Of a DNA stretch of 64,000 nt, positions 19,141 through 27,663 are shown one piece after another. The stretch is from an uncultured Bacteroidales bacterium (GTDB taxonomy: Bacteria; Bacteroidota; Bacteroidia; Bacteroidales; UBA932): contig CAMYYI010000003.1 of the NCBI GenBank assembly GCA_947303465.1, positions 25,399-89,398 on the forward strand. Reading direction: 5' to 3'. Position 1 is the first letter of the stretch, and each line of letters begins with the position of its first letter. The position numbers and the translations under genes were made by a program. The notes under the pieces were generated by a model that did no database searches, was not told the origin of the DNA, and saw nothing but the letters and a program-made list of their open reading frames with translations.

Positions 19141-22100
19141 TTACATGATTTCGAGTGCCGCATTCTGCCCTAGCGGAACAATGCGGCTGTTGTCTATATA
19201 ATACTCACCGTAACCGGAAGAAGACTGCAGGACCTGCTGGTTACCATACTTCCTTTGTACATACACAAGTATGCTCATGTTTGATGTGTTGTAACCTTCC
19301 GGAATATCCACGTTGTAGGAAAAAGACTTCATGCTGTTCTCCTCTGTGACTAGGAAAGCATCGCCTAAGGCGTTTGTAAGAGCAATGCGGGCAATCCTGT
19401 CGTGAACATAATTGTCTCCTCCGTTGGCCTGATAATGTACAACACCGTCTTCCATCAAGAAGACTGTAATTTTATATGACTTCGCTAACTTCGCATAAAC
19501 GTCCACACTCACAGAAAGCGATCTTCCGTTGAGAGTGGAATTCACGGCTGCAGCAGTAACTACCGGATAATTGTTTTCGGTCTCCTGAACATAGTTCGCA
19601 ATAACATCGCTTACCGTATCTGTGTCAGTGGAGTTGTTCACCACCCTTCGGCCATCTACTATCCCGGTAGGATAGCCGGTGATAGAGTATTGGGAGGCCA
19701 GAGCAGCTGTTCCCGAAAACGGCAGTTCGCTGCTTGCAGCGTGCAACATTACGTAATTGTATTTCTCTCCCAACTTTTGCCTCGCCTTGATAAATGACTC
19801 ATTCATGTAAGGGCACCATCCGCACCAAGTCGCGGTAAAGCGCATACCAAGGGAATGATGTACAAAGCTGAGGTTTTCTATCGAGGTGTCGTATGTGCGT
19901 TGGGTTACGGTTACTGGGTGGCAATTACCGTAGTTATCGCAGAAAGAGATTAAGCCATCACGCACTTCACCGTTATTCTGAGACACGGAGAATACATGAG
20001 CAAAATCGTATGAGCCGGAACTCGACACATTGCCCGCAGTAATCCAGCTTGAGTTGTTTGCGATGTCTGCATGGTACTCCATATTGGTATGTACTTTCAC
20101 CATGAAGGTCTGGGCAGAACCGGAAAGGTTAATCTCAAGAGGCGAAACCTCAAAGACTGGACCCTCGTCCGGATCCGCCTGGATCCTGGAGGCATAGTTG
20201 CTCCAGTACTCCGCTGCTCTATAAGCCTCCAAAGAAGCCTGGGGCACATAAATGTGGCAATCGTTAGTGTTGTCAAGCATTTTGTCGGCTCCGGCAGGGG
20301 GCGTCGTCGAGCGGAAGTATATTTTTTCGAGTGATGAGCAACCTCTAAAAGCACTGGCATCTATCCTGTTTACTTCACCGGGAATATCGAGGCATTTGAG
20401 GCCGCTGCAATAATAAAAAGCTATTCCCGATATGGTTTTAAGGCCTTTCGGGAGAACAACATCTTCCAGAGCACAACAATCATCAAACATTTCATAAGGA
20501 AGTGTGGTCAATGATGCAGGAAGTTTAACATACTTTAACTTGCGAGAATACCTGAACGCACTCGTTCCGATTGAATTTACTGAATCAGGGATGACAATGC
20601 TTGTCAGTGTATTTTGATTGGAAAAAGCCTCGCTACCAATAGTCTTCAACCCTTCGGGGAGAGTAATGCTCTCCAAGGAGCTGTGGCTGAAAACGGCAGA
20701 CTCAATGGTCTTGATATTTTCCGGCACGGAGAATGACGTAAATCCGTTGAACGCGACAGCAATCAAAGTGGTACCATTTATAAGCATTTTTCCGGTCGCA
20801 TCAGCAAACTTTCCGGTAAAATTCTTGATTCCCAAGCAAGCACAGAAAGCTCCCCCGCCAATTGAGGTAACAGACTGAGGTATATCTACTGTTTCAATTA
20901 ATGCGTCGTAGCAGAAAGCATATCTGCCAATACTTTGTAACGACTTAGGAAGCACTATGCTCTCCAACGCTTCGCATCTATATAGAGACATGTACCCAAT
21001 AGAAATAAGCGTTTGGGGAAGGTATATGCTCTTTAATGCAGAACAATACTGAAATGCATACCCACCAATAGAGGTACATCCTTCCGGAAGAGTAACTGTC
21101 TCTAAGGTTTTAACCTGATAAAAGGCTTCACTGCCAACTTTAGATAACGGACCGTTGAAGGACATCACCCCCCGGCCGTTTTCATAGGTATTAGAAACCA
21201 AATTTACTCCAAAATCATTTGTTTTATATAGGGTTACAGCATTGCCATCAGTCGTGGTATACCATATCTCGTTAGGCTCCGGCCCGCTTGATTTCACCTC
21301 AAGAGCGGCCATGCGTGAGCGCTTGTTACGGGTAATCGTAATGGTGCCGTCGGTGGTCTTTTTGAATACGGAGCCGTTGCTGAGGGTAACAGCCAAAGTT
21401 ATGCCCTGAGTGAAGGCAACCGGAGGTAATACAAACCAGAACTCCTTACTTTCGTCTGCAGTTGCACCAAGGGCGACAGGAGAACCACATGACAGCTTCA
21501 GCTCCGTGAGAGCGCCATCCCCAAGCATTTCCATGGCCGGAATCTCCCCGGGACTTACGTCAACAACAGCCTTACCGGCCAACACTTCACCGTTATTACC
21601 GGAAAGAGTCAACGAAGAAACCGAGAGTCCTTCACCATAAAGCCTGAACATCAGGTATCCGCCCAAATTCCGGAAAATCAACATGTTGTCTGATGCACAA
21701 GCCACCATGGCGTTGGCTCCGCGACCGAATGAATTCTGTTCATATTCCTGAACGGACGGAAAGGTCAAGCTAATCCGGCCATTGTTGGAAATACTTGTCG
21801 TATTCGCATACGGGTATACAGCATACGCATAGGGCAGCTCATTGCCTGTTACAAATGTGTCATCGGGAACCACGGCAAACGCCCCGGAGTTGTCTCCGGT
21901 GGCGCCGGTGAATTTGTACTGCCGATTATATGTGTTTCTATTAAAAATACCTACACGGTCATCCTCATGCCACAGGACTTTCAAATTAGCATCTGCGTAC
22001 ACCTTTGAGGCCACCTCTTCCGTATTTTCAACCTGAGCGACAAAGCAGTCGCAAGACCGGAGTGCCGGCTGCTCGGTTTCTTTAACTGAACAGGCCGTAA

Positions 22101-22158
22101 TAAGCGCCAATGTGCCAAGCAACAGCGCAAAGTACAATGATTGATTAACAGATTTCAT
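19141..22158 (-). CDS. Lipoprotein: fimbrillin-like N-terminus, BspA-type leucine-rich repeats, C-terminal Omp28-like thioredoxin-fold domain (CGWC)
   Basis: MKSVNQSLYFALLLGTLALITACS; SVTSIGGGAFCACLGI and related LRR_5 repeats; HHSLGMRFTATWCGWCPYMNESF...TGYPTGIVDGRR. The track start at 22278 is probably too long. Confidence 0.85.
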   Translation of the reverse strand: MKSVNQSLYFALLLGTLALITACSVKETEQPALRSCDCFVAQVENTEEVASKVYADANLKVLWHEDDRVGIFNRNTYNRQYKFTGATGDNSGAFAVVPDDTFVTGNELPYAYAVYPYANTTSISNNGRISLTFPSVQEYEQNSFGRGANAMVACASDNMLIFRNLGGYLMFRLYGEGLSVSSLTLSGNNGEVLAGKAVVDVSPGEIPAMEMLGDGALTELKLSCGSPVALGATADESKEFWFVLPPVAFTQGITLAVTLSNGSVFKKTTDGTITITRNKRSRMAALEVKSSGPEPNEIWYTTTDGNAVTLYKTNDFGVNLVSNTYENGRGVMSFNGPLSKVGSEAFYQVKTLETVTLPEGCTSIGGYAFQYCSALKSIYLPQTLISIGYMSLYRCEALESIVLPKSLQSIGRYAFCYDALIETVDIPQSVTSIGGGAFCACLGIKNFTGKFADATGKMLINGTTLIAVAFNGFTSFSVPENIKTIESAVFSHSSLESITLPEGLKTIGSEAFSNQNTLTSIVIPDSVNSIGTSAFRYSRKLKYVKLPASLTTLPYEMFDDCCALEDVVLPKGLKTISGIAFYYCSGLKCLDIPGEVNRIDASAFRGCSSLEKIYFRSTTPPAGADKMLDNTNDCHIYVPQASLEAYRAAEYWSNYASRIQADPDEGPVFEVSPLEINLSGSAQTFMVKVHTNMEYHADIANNSSWITAGNVSSSGSYDFAHVFSVSQNNGEVRDGLISFCDNYGNCHPVTVTQRTYDTSIENLSFVHHSLGMRFTATWCGWCPYMNESFIKARQKLGEKYNYVMLHAASSELPFSGTAALASQYSITGYPTGIVDGRRVVNNSTDTDTVSDVIANYVQETENNYPVVTAAAVNSTLNGRSLSVSVDVYAKLAKSYKITVFLMEDGVVHYQANGGDNYVHDRIARIALTNALGDAFLVTEENSMKSFSYNVDIPEGYNTSNMSILVYVQRKYGNQQVLQSSSGYGEYYIDNSRIVPLGQNAALEIM

Positions 22159-22159
22159 A

Positions 22160-22291
22160 TTACCATGCAATTTCATTTTCATCATCATCGATTGTTTCCG
22201 TGTTGCTTGTAGCAAACAACAACTCCAAATAATTGCAAGAAAGCTCAAGATCGGGCCTGTAATACTTTCTTTTAACAATAGTATTCCTCAT
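22160..22291 (-). CDS. Short ORF (43 aa, acidic C-terminus) upstream of the LRR/Omp28-like lipoprotein
   Basis: Translated by hand: MRNTIVKRKYYRPDLELSCNYLELLFATSNTETIDDDENEIAW*. TAATATG junction with the next start at 22158. Confidence 0.65.
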   Translation of the reverse strand: MRNTIVKRKYYRPDLELSCNYLELLFATSNTETIDDDENEIAW

Positions 22292-22358
22292 AGGGCTCTA
22301 TGGTGTAATGGTCATAGTAATTTATTGATGCGTATCATCTTCAATCGTTTCTCTTCTC

Positions 22359-22378
22359 CAAAGATAACGTTATCTTTG
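22359..22378. promoter_or_regulatory. Perfect 20-bp palindrome carrying a TATCTTTG (-7-like) box on both strands
   Basis: CAAAGATAACGTTATCTTTG; TAnnTTTG match at 22371-22378 (+) and 22359-22366 (-), between divergent genes. Confidence 0.7.
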
Positions 22379-22395
22379 TGAAAATGAAAACTTGT

Positions 22396-23187
22396 ATGAA
22401 TAAATCAGTCGCTGTCGCTTTTATGGCGCTCATCCTGGCCTCTTGCGGCCCGAAGGAATTCACATTCATCCAGATGTCCGACCCCCAGGTGGGTTTCCTG
22501 GATGCGACCGAGGGGTATAGCCAGTCGGATTCGCTCATGAGGCTTGCCGTAGATATCATCAACAACATGGAGCCGGCTGTGGTACTTATTACCGGAGACC
22601 TGGTGAACAACACGGCCGATTCGCTCCAAAAGGCTATCTACAAGCGGAACATCGCCTCCATAAACCCTGAAGTTCCGGTGTATGCCAATCCGGGAAACCA
22701 CGACATCCGCCCCTGGACGCCGGAGAATCACGAGGCCTTCCTGGAGTTCAACGGCTACGACCGCTATTCATTCAAACTTAACGGATGCGCCTTCATAGGC
22801 TTCGACAGCTGCTGTATCAAAGACGGGATAGAGGAGCAGGAAGCGGAGCAGCTGGAATGGCTGAGGCAGGAACTTGCCGCCGCCAAAGGCTCGCGGTTCA
22901 TTTTCCTGTTTACCCACTGCCCCGTTTTCCGGGAAAGCATAGACGAAGATGAAGACTACTTCAACTTCTCCAAACCCAAACGGGCCGAATATCTGGATCT
23001 TTTCAAGGAGTACGGCGTCAGCGCCCTCTTTGCCGGACATACACATAAAGATTACCGGGCAAGCTGGAACGGCATCGAACTCATTACCGCAGGGCCGGTA
23101 GGGTCTCCCCTGCACGGCGGTTACTCCGGACTGAATATTATCCAGGTCAGCAAGGACAGCTTCAGCTGCGAATATACTCCGCTTTAA
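22396..23187 (+). CDS. Metallophosphoesterase lipoprotein (calcineurin-like)
   Basis: QMSDPQVGF, TGDLVNN, NPGNHD, FAGHTHKDY. MNKSVAVAFMALILASC signal; the track start at 22378 would be GTG. Confidence 0.9.
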   Translation: MNKSVAVAFMALILASCGPKEFTFIQMSDPQVGFLDATEGYSQSDSLMRLAVDIINNMEPAVVLITGDLVNNTADSLQKAIYKRNIASINPEVPVYANPGNHDIRPWTPENHEAFLEFNGYDRYSFKLNGCAFIGFDSCCIKDGIEEQEAEQLEWLRQELAAAKGSRFIFLFTHCPVFRESIDEDEDYFNFSKPKRAEYLDLFKEYGVSALFAGHTHKDYRASWNGIELITAGPVGSPLHGGYSGLNIIQVSKDSFSCEYTPL

Positions 23188-25793
23188 TTCCGCTTCTGAA
23201 CTACAGAGGACCAGCCGGAGAAGGCCACGGCGCCCAGCACCAGCAGTATAAGCAGTATGGAGCAGGCGCGGGAGATGGCCTCGCCGCGGGAGTACGAACG
23301 GGGTTCGAAGCTCATGGTCAGACTGTGCTCGCCGGCCGGCAGGTCTATGCAACGGAGCACTCCGGCGGCAACGGAACCCTGCTCGTCGGAGCCACCGCCG
23401 TACAGTTCCACCGGCAGTTCCGTTCCGTCTTCCAGACGAGCCACCCATCCGGCCGGATAGTAAACCTCACTGAAAACGGCAAGACCGCCCTCCTCGCTCG
23501 AATAGCTGTATTCCAGCACGTCCGGGGTATATGACAACAATTCTATCTGCCCGCCATCCTCAAACCACGCATTGCCCCTGGCATACTTGTACTCCAGCGG
23601 TGGATTATCCTCTCCCACAATGATATAACGGCAGTTGAGCGATGCCAGGCTTTCCAGATACGGGAGTGCCTCCTCGGCCTCCTGTACGGTTACCGCACCG
23701 GAAACGGCTTTGCTCAGCTTGGAAATATCCGGTGCAATCCGGGCATCGATATACTCCTGGTAACGTTGCAGCTTTGCCGGAGAGTAGCCTCCGATATTCT
23801 TGTGCCAGTAAGAAGGATGCGAGTCGTTGAACACGCTCACGGTGAGATCCAGCACGCGATACGACGGGTCCGTATCGGCCAGAATCATTTCGTCCACGTG
23901 ACGCTTGGCAAACTGATTCTGGAAGTCCCTTGGTTTCACAAAATCGTCCGGTCCCAGATAGCGCTTGTCCAGTATGAACAGATCTGCCAGCACCAGAACT
24001 CCTATAAGACCGGCTGCCGCCAACCTACGGCCACCCTCCATTTTGCCGCTGGAGCGCAAGTTGCTGCCAGTTAGAGATTTATCGCTTTTGCCTGCATCTT
24101 TTTTTGTGCGGGCAGTATCACCAACTTGCTGAGTTTTAGCGACTTGCGCTCCAGCACCCCATAGCAGCAGGGCCACGGCGGCAGCGACCAGCAACAGCGA
24201 GCGGAACGTATCGCGCCACAGCAGGGTATAACGGTCTGCCGCCAGGGCTTGAGTCAAGATTTCCGGCTGACCGGCATCCGCGGCACTGGTAAACGTCCCG
24301 AAAACACTCTGCAACAGCGCCAGAAGCAGAATAGAGCCCAAGGCAATGCCCCCGGATATCAGCACTTTCCGACGCAACTCCCGCTTGTCCTCAGCGCTAC
24401 GCACAATTCTGTCCAGAATCAGGAAGCCCAGCACCGGCATGGTAAACTGCAGCACCACAAGAGCCATCGAGACCGTGCGGAACTTATTGTACAGCGGTGC
24501 AAAATCGTAGAACAGCCGGGTAAACCAGAGGAAGTGGCTGCCAACCGCGAGCAATACCGCAAGCAGCGAAGCGATTATCGCCCACCAGCGCTCCCTACCC
24601 TTGTACCAGCAAAGACCGAGGATGAACAGGAACACCGTAACAGCACCCATGTACATAGGGCCGGCGGTAAAAGGCTGAGGGCCCCAGTAGGTGGGCAGAT
24701 GCTTGCTGACCTCCCTGAGGTTACTCTGCCCGGCACGCTTCAGCAGTTGAACGGTCTCCGAGTCCATGCTCAGGGGGCCGGAAGAAGATCCGCCGTTGTA
24801 GTTAGGAATGGCCAGGTTGGGAAGTTCCTCCCATCCGTAAGACCATGCGGTAGCATACCCCAGGTCGAGCCCCTTGCGGGAATCGCCGCCTTCGGAAGCC
24901 TTGGCGGTAGTGCCGCCGCGCATGGAATATGGAGTGTATTCCCAGGTGGGCAACAGCTTGATGGCGTTCGTGCCTATTCCGGCAATACCCATTGCCAGCA
25001 ACAGCGCCGAAGCTATCCAAAAGCCCTTCAGCGACTGTTTCCGCTTGATCATCGACACCAGCAGCACGGCAACATAAATCAGAATCATCAGCGCCAGGTA
25101 GTACGATATCTGAGGATGATTTGCTTTTATCTGAAAGCTCAGCGCCAAGCCGAATAACGCCGAACCGAGAACGATCGCCGGCCAGCGAGGGATGATGGGC
25201 TTAGGGGCGTACTCAGCCGCAGCAGACAAGTTCTCCGACCCGCGGAGGACGCCGGATGCGAGGATGGACGGAGCCCCGGGCCCACATCCCTCGCTGGCGT
25301 AACGATACGTGAATACTATCGCCGCCAGCACCCATGGCGCGAAAGCCAGCGCCTGCATCTTGGTATTATGCCCTACCTGAATAATCTGGATGTTATAGGA
25401 GCAGAAGGTTACCGCTATGGCGCCGGCTGCCGCAATAAGCGGATGAACACCGAAAGCCAGAAAAAGCAAAAACGCCCCCAGAAGCGAGATGAAGAGATAT
25501 GTAGCCGGTCGCTTGCCCGTGAGCAGAAAATTGTAAATCTTCTGCGTCCAGTCCCCCTTGGTAGAAGCCTGAATGGTAGTGGTCGGCATGCCGCTGAACA
25601 TGGCCCCAGTCCACGCCGCCGGCTCATCCGGATGCGTCCTGTCCCACTCCAGCTTCTCGTGCGACATCCCCTGCCATCCGGAAATATCGCTCTGATTAAC
25701 AATCTTACCCTCAAGCAGCTGAGGCACAAAAGCATAAGACAGCACCAGGAAACCCAGCACTATCCCCAAACATATCAGTAAATTCTTCTTCAT
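23184..25793 (-). CDS. YfhO-like multi-pass membrane protein
   Basis: MKKNLLICLGIVLGFLVLSYAFVPQLLEGKIVNQSDISGWQGMSHE; VLVLADLFILDKRYLGPDDF. Start moved from 25817. Confidence 0.8.
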   Translation of the reverse strand: MKKNLLICLGIVLGFLVLSYAFVPQLLEGKIVNQSDISGWQGMSHEKLEWDRTHPDEPAAWTGAMFSGMPTTTIQASTKGDWTQKIYNFLLTGKRPATYLFISLLGAFLLFLAFGVHPLIAAAGAIAVTFCSYNIQIIQVGHNTKMQALAFAPWVLAAIVFTYRYASEGCGPGAPSILASGVLRGSENLSAAAEYAPKPIIPRWPAIVLGSALFGLALSFQIKANHPQISYYLALMILIYVAVLLVSMIKRKQSLKGFWIASALLLAMGIAGIGTNAIKLLPTWEYTPYSMRGGTTAKASEGGDSRKGLDLGYATAWSYGWEELPNLAIPNYNGGSSSGPLSMDSETVQLLKRAGQSNLREVSKHLPTYWGPQPFTAGPMYMGAVTVFLFILGLCWYKGRERWWAIIASLLAVLLAVGSHFLWFTRLFYDFAPLYNKFRTVSMALVVLQFTMPVLGFLILDRIVRSAEDKRELRRKVLISGGIALGSILLLALLQSVFGTFTSAADAGQPEILTQALAADRYTLLWRDTFRSLLLVAAAVALLLWGAGAQVAKTQQVGDTARTKKDAGKSDKSLTGSNLRSSGKMEGGRRLAAAGLIGVLVLADLFILDKRYLGPDDFVKPRDFQNQFAKRHVDEMILADTDPSYRVLDLTVSVFNDSHPSYWHKNIGGYSPAKLQRYQEYIDARIAPDISKLSKAVSGAVTVQEAEEALPYLESLASLNCRYIIVGEDNPPLEYKYARGNAWFEDGGQIELLSYTPDVLEYSYSSEEGGLAVFSEVYYPAGWVARLEDGTELPVELYGGGSDEQGSVAAGVLRCIDLPAGEHSLTMSFEPRSYSRGEAISRACSILLILLVLGAVAFSGWSSVVQKRN
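24048..24155. repeat. 108-bp segment bounded by 18-bp inverted repeats (one mismatch), inside the yfhO-like CDS
   Basis: GCTGGAGCGCAAGTTGCT (24048-24065) vs reverse complement of AGCGACTTGCGCTCCAGC (24138-24155). Confidence 0.85.
25181..25298. repeat. 118-bp segment bounded by 14-bp perfect inverted repeats, inside the yfhO-like CDS
   Basis: GCCAGCGAGGGATG (25181-25194) and CATCCCTCGCTGGC (25285-25298); pairing continues with TGGGC/GCCCA after one unpaired base. Confidence 0.85.
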
Positions 25794-26380
25794 CAGCGTA
25801 AAAATTGCTCCACCCACTCACGGTCTACACACACCAGGCCACTCAAGCCCTCGGTAATTGCGGGATTGCGGCCGATTATGGCGCGGCAGTCTTCGTAAAC
25901 GTTGAACCCCACTGCCAGCATCTGCATCTGGCCGCCCTCGGGATAAGTGAAAACTATGTCGTTGTCTGCCCCGTCGAGGCGCAGGAACTTGAGCTCCACG
26001 TCTTTACCCAGCTCCTGACGCGTAACGAACTTGCAAAACTCCATGGGAACGTCGTCCAGCCCGGCATCGAAAATCTTCACCTTCTCTATCAGAGTGCCCA
26101 CATCCGGTACGAGGCGTCCCGCAACCCCCTCCAGCCCCTCAACCGAGAGGCGGCGGTCAGACACGCATGCCAGCAGATGCGCGTCGCGGTAAATCACAGG
26201 CGAACCTATAAGATTTTTGGACCCGCAAGACGGACAGACGAACAAAAACAACTCGCCGCTAAGCACCTTAGACTTGAGCTCAGGCTCTGCGACGGCGTCT
26301 ATGTGCCGGTAAACAGGCTGCTCGGATTCCGCGCCGCAACGGGTGCAGCGCATACGGACAGAAGACAGGACGGAACTCAT
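25793..26380 (-). CDS. CpXC domain-containing protein
   Basis: MRCTRCGAESEQPVYRHIDAVAEPELKSKVLSGELFLFVCPSCGSKNLIGSPVIYRD. Confidence 0.75.
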   Translation of the reverse strand: MSSVLSSVRMRCTRCGAESEQPVYRHIDAVAEPELKSKVLSGELFLFVCPSCGSKNLIGSPVIYRDAHLLACVSDRRLSVEGLEGVAGRLVPDVGTLIEKVKIFDAGLDDVPMEFCKFVTRQELGKDVELKFLRLDGADNDIVFTYPEGGQMQMLAVGFNVYEDCRAIIGRNPAITEGLSGLVCVDREWVEQFLR

Positions 26381-27663
26381 AGCAGTTCGGAGAGTTGTTT
26401 GGTTAAAGCCACGCGGGAATATTTGGAAATATCGCCCTCGGGCGCAGAATCGGTACCCGTCAGGTGGCGGTCCCAGGCACTGTCTATGAAATTACGGACA
26501 GGCTCGGATCGGTTCCAGTCGTACATTACACCGGCGCCGGCATCTTTAAGCACACCAGCCGCCGCACCGTTTTCCTGCCCTATACCCAGAACCGGCCGGC
26601 GCGCCGCAAGGTATTCGAAAATCTTACCCGGAAGAGCCTTGGCATACTCCGGCTCCTGGCGCAGGGGAAGAAGCAGCACATTGGCACTGCGTTGCAGCTC
26701 CACGGTCTTCCAGTGAGGCTGGTAGCCCTGGTTTTCTACATTGGCTGCCAGTCCGCGCACGGATAGAGCATCCAATATCTCCGGGTCCGTCTTGCCCGCC
26801 AGGCGTATGCGCAGCTGCGCCTTGAAGTTGGCGTCAGAGGCACACTTGCGAGCCAGCACATCCCACAAGGCCAGCGGATTGCCGTCGGAAGCGAAAAGGC
26901 CGGTGTGCACAAGGCTGAACTCTCCGGCCGGCAGCTCAGGTACGGAAACGGCAAAGTCTTCTTCGTCGAAACCGTTTGTAATCAGCACTACCGGCGTGGA
27001 AGTACGGGCCTGAAAGTCGTCCCGCACAGGGGCAGAAACGGCAATTACCGCATCTGCGGTCTCCAGAACCTGCTGCTCCATTCTGCGGTGACGTGCCGCC
27101 GTCCATGGCAGCAGACCCATGTGCTTGAAGTAATGCATCTCTGTCCACGGGTCGCGGAAATCAGCAATCCACCTTATGCCGGTAATGCGCCGGAGCCTCA
27201 TGCCTATAAGGTGCATGGAGTGCGGCGGCCCGGTGGTAACTATTGCATCTACAGGATTATCTTTCAGATAGTTACGCAAGTACGCCACCGATGGTCCAAC
27301 CCATCCGGCACGCGGATCCGGCACAAAGAGGTTGCCACGGAGAAACACCGCCAGCTTCTGCTTGAAACTCTTCTTCTGCTGGTTCAGCGGGTTCACCCCC
27401 TCCCCCTTCGCGGCCGACGAACCGCCGAACAGCTTGCGGTAGAGGGCATAAGGCTCCAGGATACGGCGCTTCAGCACCGTAATGCCGGAAGGCACATCGG
27501 CCAGCAGACTGTCATCGGTTGCAAGCTGCTCCGGATTCTCCGGGGTATAGATTACCGGCTCCCAGCCGAAGCGGCGCAGATACTTACTGAACTTTACCCA
27601 GCGCTGCACTCCGCTGCCTCCGGTAGGCGGCCAGTAATACGTTATTATAAGGACTTTCTTCAT
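26377..27663 (-). CDS. Glycosyltransferase (GT4-like)
   Basis: KKVLIITYYWPPTGGSGVQRWVKFSKYLRRFGWEPVIYTPE; C-terminal PLRQEPEYAKALPGKIFEYLAARRPVLGIG. Confidence 0.87.
   Translation of the reverse strand: MKKVLIITYYWPPTGGSGVQRWVKFSKYLRRFGWEPVIYTPENPEQLATDDSLLADVPSGITVLKRRILEPYALYRKLFGGSSAAKGEGVNPLNQQKKSFKQKLAVFLRGNLFVPDPRAGWVGPSVAYLRNYLKDNPVDAIVTTGPPHSMHLIGMRLRRITGIRWIADFRDPWTEMHYFKHMGLLPWTAARHRRMEQQVLETADAVIAVSAPVRDDFQARTSTPVVLITNGFDEEDFAVSVPELPAGEFSLVHTGLFASDGNPLALWDVLARKCASDANFKAQLRIRLAGKTDPEILDALSVRGLAANVENQGYQPHWKTVELQRSANVLLLPLRQEPEYAKALPGKIFEYLAARRPVLGIGQENGAAAGVLKDAGAGVMYDWNRSEPVRNFIDSAWDRHLTGTDSAPEGDISKYSRVALTKQLSELL

Noticed and set aside
22291-22320. tRNA-like D-arm fragment (GGGCTCTATGGTGTAATGGTCATAG)
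   Set aside because: No anticodon arm, T-arm (GTTCGAATC-like) or acceptor partner follows; probably chance within the 5' UTR of the short ORF.
23184-23187. Convergent overlapping stops (phosphoesterase/yfhO-like; also EEP/yraN at 40283-40289)
   Set aside because: Short 3' overlaps are common in compact bacterial genomes; not unusual on their own.
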